Assembly: GCA_946699065.1 (NCBI GenBank)
Contig: CAMPDV010000005.1
Location: 1,426,001 to 1,490,000 of the forward strand
Direction of reading: 5' to 3'
Origin: Loxodes magnus
Taxonomy: Eukaryota > Ciliophora > Karyorelictea > Loxodida > Loxodidae
Length of the DNA: 64,000 nucleotides
The position numbers were made by a program, and so were the translations under genes. The notes below the pieces were generated by a model, which worked only from the letters and a program-made list of their open reading frames with translations, was not told where the DNA came from and made no database searches. This document shows positions 51,466-62,927 of the stretch, in pieces (position 1 is the first letter of the stretch; each line of letters begins with the position of its first letter).

Positions 51466-52397
51466 TATCTTTTTCAAGTTCTTAAAGTTACAATTTTTAA
51501 GCTTTTATCTTCATTTATATTACTAATCTTCATGCTAATAACTAAAATTACAATAACTAAATCATCAGGTTATCTTACAGATCCAATCTAATGCTTTATT
51601 CTCTAGAATTTGTATCTTCTTTGATTTGAAAAGCTGCTTTTATCATAAATATCTTAAATAAAATGAAAATTTAATACATTAAATTGATTTAAGAGAGTAC
51701 CTTTTGATTTTTATGATTAGCTGCAAAACTTCTATAAATATTTCTTTATTATATGAAAGATATTTAGTCAACAAGTTATCTTAATAAATTAAAAATCTAA
51801 ACATGACATTAAAGCAAAGGAGTAGTATAATAGATAGCTAATAATATAAACAAGCTATTAAGGAATAAATCTATCATTTTTATATATAAATCTATCAAAG
51901 AGAAAGCTTCTTAATATGCTTTTAAAGTTTATCTTCTGTTTCTCTTACTAAGTGATCTTACTCTAAGTAAGACTTTTAAAGCAAACTTTATTTATTTAAA
52001 AAGTTAAAGTAGAAAATACTTAAATACTAAATACAGAGCTGTCTTGTATTCTTTAGTAACTATATTAATATACATCAATAAATATAAAAGCAAGGTATAT
52101 TTAAAAATCATCATTAAGTTTACAAATAGCTTTTCAGGGAGTTTATATGATCATATAGAGTGTTTTGAGTGGCTCTAGTAAAATAGTTAAAGCTATATTA
52201 AAGAAATTTTAATTATATCAACTATATAAATATATTCACATCGCCAAGTTATTCAGCTTAGCATCGCAAAATCGATGATATTTGTATAAATCGGAGAATA
52301 TTTGGAAGAAAGAAGTTAGTTATAATGACGATTAGAAGTTCTAATAAAAGTGAATTAATATACATAATTAATTTAAGTATTAGTATAAACTTGTTTA
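51466..52397. other. AT-rich spacer between convergent genes
   Basis: About 930 bases without a supported gene. Confidence 0.5.
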
Positions 52398-52764
52398 TCA
52401 ACTTAAAATGTATACGATATTGTAGAACATTCTAAATAAAACCTTACACCCAAAATAGAAAATAGGTCTGTATTATTACTTACTGACATTCCGTCCATTA
52501 CTATGAATCCTTATTTACTTCCTTTAAATTTGTATATAATTCCGCAGAACAAGGTGCAAACCAAGTAGAAAAGCATTCCATAAACAAAGCCAAATCCTAT
52601 AATTCCAGCAACAGCTCCACTAGTGATGGCTGTCATATAACGACTAAATGATGTTCTTACCCTTATTGTACTATTTTCATCTCCTCAAATGAAAATGAAG
52701 CAACTTTTTGCTAAGAGTCAGGTCTCATCTTCTAAACAGCGCTTTGCTTAATAAAGGAGCTCAT
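52398..52764 (-). CDS. EMC6: ER membrane complex subunit 6
   Basis: EMC6 is a small multispan core subunit of the ER membrane protein insertase. The conserved body reads GDENSTIRVRTSFSRYMTA, then ITSGAVAGIIGFGFVYGMLF and YLVCTLFCGIIYKFKG. Two 16-nt introns (52468-52483, 52432-52447) must be removed to give TYFLFWVMFYNIVYILS and TGA, which matches the family's TYVLFWTFLYG ending. The middle exon is only 20 nt. The ATG-led N-terminus (MSSFIKQSAVQKMRPD) is in a different frame. Only a 14-nt GT-AG stretch could bridge it, so there may be a sequence error, an unusual intron, or a different start. Compare about 110 residues in other eukaryotes. Confidence 0.8.
52432..52447 (-). other. 16-nt intron of EMC6
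   Basis: On the minus strand GTAAGGTTTTATTTAG. Splicing turns FWVQGFIQN, which has no stop, into FWVMFYNIVYILS followed by TGA. Confidence 0.8.
52468..52483 (-). other. 16-nt intron of EMC6
   Basis: On the minus strand GTAAGTAATAATACAG. Splicing joins VMDGMS to TYFLFW, restoring the conserved third membrane segment. Confidence 0.8.
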
Positions 52765-54059
52765 TTTCTTCTTTATAAATTTTAAAAATATATATAAAGA
52801 AATACCAAGCAAGATACCTTTATTTAAAGCTTTAGTTTTCTTTAATACTTTTACCTAAGAAAATATTCCAGATTTAATTCATTTATCATCTCAGAAAATA
52901 TAGAAGCTTATCTTTCAATAAAAGCACTACATCTAATTTAATTAAGATTAAGTTTCAATTACAATTAGAAGGTAAACTATCAAGATATATCATATTTTAG
53001 GCGAACCTATCAACTATTATATATATCTGTAGTGAAATAAAGCATCTTAATTACTATTACTTCATATATTAACTCCAATGATATGCTTAATTGTATAGTC
53101 ATTCCATTTTAAGTAAAATTTAATAAATCCAAGTACAAACACTAAGAAGTCACTATTTATTTATTGCCTAAACATTAACTTCCTTCATTTTAGTAAAAGA
53201 CTTTCTTAAAATGAAATAAAGCTTTAGATTTTAATAAGTTAAAATATAAATATGAGGCTTATATAAGTTGCTTGGTAAGATAAATAAGTTGCACTTAAAT
53301 AAGCTACAAATCCCTTTAAAATATTTATTTAAGTTTAGTGATTTTATTACCTAAAATATAAAGGAAAATAAATAGCCCATTTATGCATGCTATTAAAACG
53401 AAACTAATAATTAAATAATTAAGATAGGCTATATATAATTCATAAAGCTTTAAAATTATCATCAATATCCTCTAAGACTTTATCTTAACTCATAAAATTA
53501 AGAGAATATGAATGATAATTTGCTTAGAACTATACCAGAATAAAATAAGTTTAATACGTAAAATAACTAATTCAAACTGATTAGACATATTTGAATAAGT
53601 TAAACTACCTTTTTAGATATCTATAACTATCTCTCAACTACTACATACTTAAATTTCTCAAGTGTTTTCAGAATGCTTATATAAAACTTTATAATTATAA
53701 CTTTATTTAATATCTACATTCCTACTTCATTCTATCTTTCTAGTATAAGAAGATATCAAATTAAAGATTTTTAGCTTCTTTTGTTTTTCGTTTAAATGAA
53801 GTATTTTTTAAGATTTTTGGCTTTTAAAAAGGTTTTATGCATGTAATAGCTAGAGCTAAAATCATGTCGCTAATCAGTTTCTGTTATTTGCTTTATAAAT
53901 AGCATTGCAAAGGATTCTGTAAGGTAATTAGAAGGGAAATAAAGGTAGATAATGAGATAAAAGAGATTTAAAATAAGAGTTTAAAGTTAATTTCCTCCAT
54001 ATTTGCCATATTGGTTTTTTACTTTAAAACCGGGATTTTGCACTTTATTATAAAATAAC
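52765..54059. other. AT-rich spacer
   Basis: About 1.3 kb between the divergent EMC6 and mucin-like genes. No gene seen; promoters are presumably here. Confidence 0.55.
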
Positions 54060-57000
54060 ATGAGACATACTGGCATAGTTTTCCTGAGTGTGATTCTTCT
54101 AATGATCACTCCATCTCTGCAGCAAGCCGGAAAAGAATTAAATATATGGAAAGCAAACTTAATCCCAAATTTGAGCTAATTGAGTTTATAATAAATAAGA
54201 GGTTTATTTTCATAAGTAAGGAATGATATTTTTGCCGATATGAAAGCAAATTTCACTGCTTATTCATCTCGAAAAGAATTCTTGTTAACTCATATTCCTT
54301 AGTAGCATGCTGCTGAGGTCAGAAATCAATTTGTAGCATACGAGCAAGATTATAAAGCAGCTGAGCATATTATTCTAGCTATAGAATAGGAACAGTAAAT
54401 TATTAAGCAAACTTACAAAACCGCACCAGCTGAGTACGAACTTAAAAAGGGAGAAATACTTAAGTTGGTACCAATTAACGTGAGATCTTTCGTAGAATCA
54501 TAATTTTTAGCTATTGAAAAGTAAGCTCAGAAGGAACTTAGTGCACTACCTGTAAATGAAACTCAGTAACCTTCAGGCACAGAAGCATAACCTATAACAC
54601 CAACTCCAACTACTCCTTAGCCATAATAGCCTGTTAATCCTTAACCTGCTCAAACATAGCCAACATCTTCAGAAGAACTAGATGCTGTAATGCCATAACC
54701 ACCACTTCCATAATAAGCTGAATAAACAACAACTCCTTCTACTGAATAAAGTTAGACAACAGAGCCAGTCATGCCATAAGCACCATTAGTAGACTAGACA
54801 ACAACTTCTGAATCTAATTAAAATTAAGGAAATGAACCAACAATGCCTAAACCATAGGAAGTTGAAGTAGCAACTGGACCAGCATAAGGTCAACCAGAAT
54901 CTACAACTTCTACTCCTCCAGTTTAGGAGACTTAAAAGCCTGCTAAAGATGCTGTTATGCCAAGTAAACCATAAGCTGAATAAACAACTCCTTCTACTGA
55001 ATAAAGTTAGACAACAGAACCAGTCATGCCTAAACCTTCATAAGTTAATTCAACTTCTTCCTAAGGCTCAACAACTGAGTCAGTTATGCCTAAACCTACT
55101 TAAAGCGAAACTAAAACACCTACCACTCCATCAACAACATAACCTAGCTCAAATACTACTGTAACTACTCCAGTAACAACTCCAACTACTCCAGTAACGA
55201 CTCCAACAACACCAGTAACAACTCCAACTACTCCAGTAACGACTCCAACAACACCAGTAACGACTCCAACAACACCAGTAACAACTCCAACTACTCCAGT
55301 AACGACTCCAACAACACCAGTAACGACTCCAACAACACCAGTAACGACTCCAACTACTCCAGTAACGACTCCAACTACTCCAGTAACAACACCAGTAACG
55401 ACTCCAACAACACCAGTAACGACTCCAACTACTCCAGTAACGACTCCAACTACTCCAGTAACAACTCCAGTAACTCCAACAACACCAGTAACAACTCCAA
55501 CTACTCCAGTAACGACTCCAACTACTCCAGTAACAACTCCAACTACTCCAGTAACGACTCCAACTACTCCAGTAACAACTCCAATTACTCCAGTAACGAC
55601 TCCAACTACTCCAGTAACAACTCCAGTAACAACTCCAGTAACGACTCCAACAACACCAGTAACAACTCCAACTACTCCAGTAACGACTCCAACAACACCA
55701 GTAACGACTCCAACTACTCCAGTAACGACTCCAACTACTCCAGTAACGACTCCAACAACACCAGTAACAACTCCAACAACACCAGTAACAACTCCAACTA
55801 CTATGTAAGAGACTAAAACTCCTGGATAAGAAGCTGTTATGCCAAAGCCAACACAATAAGAATAAGTGTCAACTACTGAATCAAATTAAACAACAGATCC
55901 AGTTATGCCAAAGCCACCATAGTAAGAATAAACTACTTCTAAAGGAGAAAGCCAAACAACAGAACCAGCTATGCCTAAACCTTCACAAACTGAATCTTCT
56001 ACATAGTAACCTGCTACAACACCCCAATCAAGCGAAGTAACAACACCTGCATAAGAGACCAAAGCTCCCGCTTAAGATGCTGTAATGCCTTAACCACCAG
56101 TTCCAGAATAAACAACTCCATCCACTCAATAAAGCTAGACAACAGAACCAGTCATGCCAAAAACTTCATAAGGATAGCAATCTTCAACCACTCAACCTAA
56201 TCCAAGTCAAGGAAAAGAACCTGTAATGCCTAAACCTGTTCAAACTGGAACAATATCTACAGCATAACAACCCGTTTAATAGCAAAGTCTTACTAATGAA
56301 ACTACATCTTAAAATTAAGCAATTTCAGCTACACAGCAAACAGAGTAAGCTACTAATCAAGTTGATCAAGACGCTGGAGTGTCTAGTGAAGCAGGAGCAG
56401 AAGTAGAAGAAGTTGAAACTGAAGTAGAAGAAGTTGAAGTAGAAGAAGTTGAAACTGAAGCAGAAGAAGTTTAATAAACTGATGTTTAACAAAATTCAAC
56501 AATAGTAACAGTTATTGACTAATAGGTTGATGAGGAAAATGGAAATGAAAGAGAAGAATAAGAATAAGAAGAAGTATAAACCGAAGAAGATGAAGAATGC
56601 GAGTGTGAAGATTGTGAAGATGATGATTGCGAATGCGATGATGATGAATGTGATGATGATGAATGTGATGATGATGATGATGATGATGAATGTTAAGAAT
56701 AAAATGAAGAAAGCGATGAAGATTAATAAGAATTTTCTTTATGGAATTCAATCGATATATCTAGCAAAGAATCATAATTATAAGCTCCTGTAAAACCATA
56801 ACCTGAGTAATAAGAATCAGAAACTGCTGAAGTCGAACCAGTTGAACAAGAAGATGCTACAGAATAGACGGAAGCTGCTGAAACATAAGAATAGCCTGAA
56901 CCAGCTGAAGAGCACGTCATGCCAAAATCTTTACCTGTAGAACTTACTGTATCTGAATCTTAAGAACCTATAGTTTAAAATGAGGTGTAAACTGAAAATT

Positions 57001-57346
57001 AATAGCAACCAACTGAAAATGTAATGCCAAGAGTTTAGCAATAAAATGTTTAAACTCTAAAAGCTCCATAAGAAGGATTGAATATGATGTCGGCCAATTT
57101 ATTCCTACTTAACAGTAATTTTTTAATTCAGGTGACACTTTATTAGAAGGTGAAGCTGGAATAGAAGGTTTTTCGAATGGCCTTCACAATTCATATGTAG
57201 AGTTATTCACTTTATTACAAGTTTTAGGCATAGTTTTCTTACTATTCGCCTTTTACTTCGTTGGTAAAAAGATTATAACTCAAAACAAATCCTCCTAGAG
57301 TGATTTTCTTTACGAAAAACTTCTTGAATACAACGAACGCCCTTGA
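54060..57346 (+). CDS. Mucin-like type I membrane protein with Thr-Pro repeats
   Basis: 1089 residues after removal of one 17-nt intron, stop TGA. A signal peptide (MRHTGIVFLSVILLMITPS) is followed by a helical ectodomain of about 160 residues. A long Thr/Pro/Gln region follows, with recurring EPVMPKP or DAVMPQP motifs at intervals and a block of TTPVTTP heptads (55140-55800). Then come acidic Glu-Val repeats, a striking Asp/Cys segment (CECEDCEDDDC and onward, 56600-56695), more VMPKP motifs, one membrane span (about residues 1035-1057) and a short tail ending KLLEYNERP. Thr density suggests heavy O-glycosylation at the cell surface; the Asp/Cys block could bind metal. Both are inferred. A ciliate surface or cyst coat protein is possible. 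Confidence 0.85.
55140..55805 (+). repeat. 21-bp minisatellite coding TTPVTTP
   Basis: About 30 copies of a 21-bp unit (and shorter truncated units) that encodes alternating TTPVTTP. Unit variants differ at ACA/ACG/ACT Thr codons, so the array is old enough to have drifted at silent sites but stays in frame. A long open minus-strand frame across it is a repeat artefact. Confidence 0.9.
57115..57131 (+). other. 17-nt intron
   Basis: GTAATTTTTTAATTCAG. Removal joins SANLFLLN to SDTLLEGEAGIEGF and brings the transmembrane helix and cytoplasmic tail into frame. Confidence 0.85.
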
Positions 57347-57592
57347 ACAATTTTATTTCATTTCATGCTTAAAATATAATTTCAAATTATCTTATTGTAT
57401 TTCCATTAAAAATCATCTATTTTCATTAATTACCTAGTTCTTATAGCATACTACCATTTATTAGCATTACTATTAATCTTATTTTTATTTCCCTCTTTGC
57501 TAGAAAAAATATTCATAAGACTCTTGATATCAAATTTTAAGTATTTTAATTACTTTTTTAATTTAGTATTTGTCCTTAAAAATTGGGAAGGT

Positions 57593-58210
57593 ATGCCTGA
57601 AAATAAGATAAAAAGTTGGTTGAATTAATTTATAGAGAAATAATACAATATAAACTTACTTAAATCTCTCTTTGCTAAACTCATATGTTTTTATTATTAT
57701 ATAGCAAGAAATAAAATTATCATATCATATATTAGTGTTGGAATTATTGCTAATAGCATCTTTAATTGTTAGCTATTTTACAGCTTAAAATAGAAAAAAT
57801 CTTAAAAAGGCAAGCAGAATGAAGTTTCTTATGAATGCAAAAGTAATAATAAGGAGCCAACTATGATTTAATACCTTTTTAGTTTATATTTTTAGACTTT
57901 CTTTATGATATCATCAACTCTTCAGAAGGCTTAAAAAGGATATGAACTATATTAAAAACTAGCTTCAAAGATATTCTATATGATACTATTTAAATTAAAA
58001 AACCAAAATTAAAGCTCTTATTACAAATACCTTAATATGCTAAATCAAGCTCATGCCTATAAATCTATTCAATTAGTCTAGAGTAATCTGGCTATTTATA
58101 TTAGTGCTTCTTAATATTTAAGCATTAGAAATATAGGTGATAATGTATCAGTGACATAAGTTAAAGTATTAGAAGAATAAGGAAAATGGTTAATAAGTTG
58201 TAATCATTGA
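57593..58210 (+). CDS. Hypothetical membrane protein
   Basis: 205 residues, no intron, stop TGA (58208-58210). The N-terminus MPENKIKSWLNQFIEKQ leads to LLKSLFAKLICFYYIARNK and a membrane segment (IIISYISVGIIANSIF), a polar loop with SQKGKQNEVSYECK, a second hydrophobic part (MIQYLFSLYFQTFFMISS), and a soluble C-terminal domain ending NIGDNVSVTQVKVLEEQ and GKWLISCNH. The layout recalls small organelle inner-membrane assembly factors, but I could not assign a family. Confidence 0.6.
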
Positions 58211-59031
58211 AATCATTATAAAATCATTAATACTGCTTGGCTTATTTGCTTCCATTTGCTGCTTAGTTTAGCTTATAAATTTGCATTTACTTTCTATATA
58301 TAAATTAAAACTAAATCAGATTGACTATTTATTAGAATCTTTATCTGTATATAACAGTATGAAAATTAGAATCTGTAAAGCAGATTTGACTGTCTAATTT
58401 ATCTAGAGGAATGAACCAAAAGTATTAATTTTTTAGATTTAAATAAGCTTAACGAAGAAATAAAAAGGAAAATGAACTAATTAATAAGCAATGGATTTAA
58501 GCATAGTACATCTATGATATTAAAGTAATAAAATACCCTAATTAACCATATAAAGCTTAAAGTAATAAGCTATAATAATAAATTATTATAAAGAGCTGCG
58601 CACCAACGAGGTGCTACGCGCTCTATAATCAAATTTATTTATGATAGAATAAATCTTAATATGCACCACATTTTCAAATTATAGTTAAATAAATCAACTA
58701 TTTAGTCTTAACCTTAATTAGCTTAATTTTAGCTTTGCCATTTGCAAATATAAATTTATTAAAAAAGCATAATGTGATTGAATGAAGGTTCCTATTAAAA
58801 TACAAATATATTAATAGCTAAATTTAAGCCTTTGTATAAATAAAAGGTGCAAATCAGGCACATTAAGGTATAAGAATATATTTATTTTGCCCTCTAATTG
58901 AAATATTGAAATATAAAGGTAATAAAACTAGTCTTAGATAATTATTAATTGATGGGTTTGATACGTAGTAAAGCAGTTTTTATAGAATTGAAATAGATTT
59001 GAAATAATTATAATTATACTAATATTTTTAA
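58211..59031. other. AT-rich spacer with a LINE tail
   Basis: Contains the copy C hairpin at 58592-58625. Otherwise no supported gene. Confidence 0.55.
58592..58640 (+). repeat. LINE 3' tail hairpin, copy C
   Basis: AGAGCTGCGCACCAACGAGG and the rest of the palindrome, then CTATAATCAAATTTATTTAT, the same as the 3' end of the 120-5200 LINE but on the plus strand. No LINE coding sequence precedes it, so this is probably a strongly 5'-truncated copy of some 60 bases. Confidence 0.7.
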
Positions 59032-59532
59032 ATGTAGCAGATAAAAATACCCCAATAAAATCCAACGGAACAAGTTTCGGAATTGACAGAACTTATTAAT
59101 GGAGACCAGGGAAGCGATTTATAAGAGTTTGCATTTAAGTTTTAGAAGTTACGCAAGCAGGCAGTAAGGAATTCCTTTTAATCTGAAAACTTTTGGAAAA
59201 CATTGGAGTAGTATGTGCAGTCAAATCCTTATTACTATAAGAAAAAAGATGTTTTACAAAAGTTCAAGACAAATACTTAGTACATTTATGAGGAAAATGT
59301 TCTCCAATACTACTAGAATTATCCAACAATAACAGATCCTATTCAATGAAGAGATGTCAAGTAAATATGAAACTTGAATCCAGACAGACTATTTATTCCA
59401 AATTATGTCGCAAGCAGAATTTTAGGAACAAAAATGCATGAGAAATTGATAAAGTTGAACAACAAAGAGTAGGAAGCTTAGAATGTCGAAAAATCAGAGG
59501 AGTTAGAAGATTTAAGATCTCTGCTTGTATGA
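59032..59532 (+). CDS. Hypothetical soluble protein
   Basis: 166 residues to the first TGA after the body (59530-59532); a second TGA follows two codons later (59539-59541), so the exact stop is open. The sequence includes NFWKTLEQYVQSNPYYYKKK, YEENVLQYYQNYPTITDP and NPDRLFIPNYVASRILGTK. In-frame TGAs at codons 106 and 113 (59347, 59368) fit Trp in PIQ-W-RDVKQI-W-NLNPD. No known family. It lies 355 bases upstream of the PP2A gene on the same strand. Confidence 0.7.
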
Positions 59533-59886
59533 TTTGTTTGAAAAAACTAATAATTAAGTTTAGCTAATTATGTATCTTTAAGATATCAAAGTATTCTAAT
59601 TTTAAAATCAAATTTCATCATAAATTCAAGCCTCTTTAACAACATCTTATTAGAAAATAATCAGTTTTAAGAATAAAATTTCATAGTTCAAGTTATAGAT
59701 AAATTCAGAAATGCTCTTTAAATATAGAAATGAATGAACTAAGTATATTCTTACGAAGTGTCTCATTTTATAGGTATAATACTTGTCAGGATTTTCTCTG
59801 TTGCAAATTATGCTATAGGGTATAAATTAAATTGACAAACTTTTATCTGAAAATAAAAATTTGAAATTTAAGTTAGTTTTTATTTA

Positions 59887-61612
59887 ATGTCAGGAGATAG
59901 TTCTCTATATTCGATAGCAGTTCTAATAGACGAATTAAAAGCAGAAGAATCAGGTAAAAGATCAAACGCATTGAAGAATTTGTGCACTGTTGCGTAGGCT
60001 ATAGGGCATGAAAGAACACGCCAAGAACTAATCCCCTATCTTACTGGTATTTTTTAATTCAGAACTGATGGATGATGATGACCAAGTGCTCATTCAAATG
60101 GCAGATACCCTATCCCAATTCATACCATACATTGGAGGAAAGTCTTATGCTCACCTTTTACTAGAACCTCTAGAATAACTCTGCCATATAGAAGAGACTT
60201 CTGTCAGAAATAGCTCCATCTCTGCTCTTAAAAAAATCTTTAAAAGTGCTCCTGAAACTGCATAAAATCAGGGATTTTAATTTATCTAAAAGACTTTTCA
60301 TGAGCAATGGTACACGAGCAAAGTTACGGCTTCTAATTTAATTCCAACTACATTTGAGTTAGTAAACAGCCAGAAATAAATGGAGCTGATAGAAATTCTT
60401 CTTTCTTTATCTAAGGACATCAATCCATAAGTTCGAAGGGCTGCAGCTGTCAGCCTCAACGAATTAATTTCCTTTTTAAATTAGGAAAATTAGACTTAAT
60501 TTGGTAAAATCCTAGAAATTCTTTGTAATGATGAGTAAGATTCAGTTAGGCTCCTAGCAGCTGAAACTTCAATAGAGATGGGAAAAAAACTAAAATTATA
60601 AAAGAGCAGTGTTAGCTTAATGCCATAGGTAAACCAATTAATTGAAGATAAAAGCTGACGTGTACGATATGTACTAGCCAGCAAAATATGCGACTTAACA
60701 ATAATAAGTAATTATTCTATTATTTTGCCTATTTTCATCCGCTTCTTACGAGATGTTGACGTTGAAATAAGGACTGTAGCCAGTTAAAATTTAGCAAAGT
60801 TCTGTAAACTTCTCCAAGTAAACGAAATTATATCCCAAATATTACCACAACTTCAAGCACTTACAAAGGACTAATAGACAATTAGAGCTGCGTTAGCTGA
60901 GAATTTATGTGAACTAGCGCTTATCGTGAATAAATAGTAGGCTAATGACATAATCTTATCAATTTTGCTTACTCTACTTAAAGATGATTCTCCCGATATA
61001 AGATTCTGCGTATTAAATAATCTAGACAAGTTGGATTAAGTAATTGGCTTGAATAGCTTAGAGTCGAATATACTTTCTGCAATCAGTGAAATATCTGAAG
61101 ATAAGAACTGGAGAGTTCGATTGAGTTTGGTGGAAGTATTTCCTCATATAGCAAAGTAATTGGGTAAGAAATTTTTTGAAGAAAAGCTATGTCAGTTTTA
61201 CTTAGAGTGGTTAGAAGATTCAATATTCGCTATAAGACAATAAGCTATAAAAATACTTAAAGAGTTATATAACATTCTTGGAATAGATTTCATTAACTTG
61301 AAAATTATGCCTAAGCTTTTGGTTCTCTAAAGCTTTACTAACTATCTTTATAGGTTAACTATTCTTTTTGCTATCTTTGAATTGGCTGAGGTTTTGCCAT
61401 AAGAATATTTAAAAACCTAAGTATTGCCGCTTGTAAATTAACTCAGCACAGATTCGGTACCCAACGTACGCATGAATTCTTGTCGTTGTCTGGGAATTAT
61501 TGGTAGAAGATTAAATGATCCGGAAATAAAGTAATAATTATAAAAGTTAAATCAGGATGAAGATATTGACGTTAAGTACTTTTCAAAGCTTTCTATTGAA
61601 TCACTCACTTAA
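59887..61612 (+). CDS. PP2A 65-kDa scaffold (A) regulatory subunit
   Basis: 569 residues, a HEAT-repeat scaffold that holds the catalytic and B subunits of protein phosphatase 2A (589 in human). One 16-nt intron. HEAT blocks are plain: GGKSYAHLLLEPLEQL, EETSVRNSSISALKKI, PQVRRAAAVSLNELI, EDKS-W-RVRYVLASKI, EDKNWRVRLSLVEVFPHIAK, VPNVRMNSCRCLGIIG, and the final DEDIDVKYFSKLSIESL. The Trp of EDKSWRVRY (human Trp257) is TGA at 60656-60658 (codon 252), while the Trp of KNWRVR is TGG. Homology ends at SLT, followed directly by TAA (61610-61612). No TGA occurs in any plus frame for about 400 bases beyond, so TAA is the probable stop. Confidence 0.95.
60047..60062 (+). other. 16-nt intron of PP2A A subunit
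   Basis: GTATTTTTTAATTCAG. Removal joins LIPYLT to ELMDDDDQVLIQMADTL, the expected first HEAT repeat. Confidence 0.9.
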
Positions 61613-62927
61613 ATTTAATATGGATAATATACACTTTTCGCTTAACAATTTTAACTTCACTAAACTCTTTCCAATTATTACCTCTATCAATCACTTTTTT
61701 CTATTTTATTGCATATAATAAAAGCTAACTTTTAAATAGTAAAGCAGCAAAATCCCATCTATAAATGCAAAAATCTCTATTAGTTTAGATCCATCAAAGA
61801 AAACAGGAATATACTATAAATAGCATTAATCAGTATCTATTTAATAGTAACTTTGTCGTTTATCTTTCTGGATTTTTATTCTTGGAATAATTTTTCATAT
61901 TTAAGGCAATTAATAAAATGCTAAAAGACTACTGCTAAATTTAAATAGTAAGATCCTTTTTTGGTTTTAATTCATAAATGTCTCTTAATTAAACTAAGCC
62001 AAAAGCTTTTAGTATATACATAAATTATTTTGATGATAATAGTTTAATTAATAGATACAACTACTTACCTAACTTATAGTTTAATGCTTGGATTGTATAA
62101 TTGTGGAGAGATAATTATAGTATCATATTAAATTATAGTAGAACAATGCTTTATTACAGTTATAAATATGTTACATAGTTGTTTATAGTTCATTCTTTAT
62201 TCTATTAATCATTTATATATACTACCATCTTCAGCTTTTAAAGTTATTACTTATATCACAACGATAAATTCTTCAGTTAGTTATTTGCCAAAGCTTTATT
62301 GCCTTTTAGTTGTGCACTATTCATCTCATATATATGGAAGTTATAATACTGTCTTGGAAATATTTTTCTAAGCTGTTAAACTAGAATTTTAGCACAAAGA
62401 AAGCAATAATTTTGAATCTAAGTTTCAGGTGATGTCTCGTTAATATAATAGTAATTACAGAATAGTTAGTAGACTAGCACTAAGCCTTAGAATATTAAAG
62501 ACATTACTATTATACTAAATTATTAATATAATTAAATTAGTTATGCATCATCATTTGCAATATTATTTAGATAAGCTAAGCATTAAGATTCTTAAGCAAA
62601 TCATATAATTATATAAGTATAAAGTTAATCAAAAACTCCTATCTAATTGATTTAACTTAGCATTAAATTCATTAAAATAAGAGCTTTGCATTGCTATTCT
62701 TAAAATTTAACCTCACTAAAGAATAATTAATGTTAATACTTTGAATATGGTAAATGAAGTACTTAAAAGTATAAAGTGTAGAAGATTAGTTTTTGCATAA
62801 ATTAAGAATGTTATAATTTTTTGTAGGATGTACAATGCTACTCTCTCCAACTGCTCAATTTCTTCCTCTACTATATTTCATATGGAGCACTATTTTAAGC
62901 GTTAATTCCATTAGATTGCATAAAGTT
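61613..62927. other. AT-rich spacer downstream of PP2A
   Basis: About 1.3 kb. The first TGA in any plus frame after the PP2A homology is near 62030. No gene supported, apart from a possible C-terminal extension of the next gene (minus strand, about 62820-62927). Confidence 0.55.

Noticed and set aside
55149-55856. Long minus-strand frame of WS/YW repeats
   Set aside because: It is the reverse of the TTPVTTP minisatellite; no start, signal or family supports it.
58592-58625. Hairpin read as a tRNA-derived head (TAGCACCTCGTTGGT resembles an A box)
   Set aside because: No B box follows, and in the full LINE the hairpin lies at the 3' end, so a tail signal explains it better.
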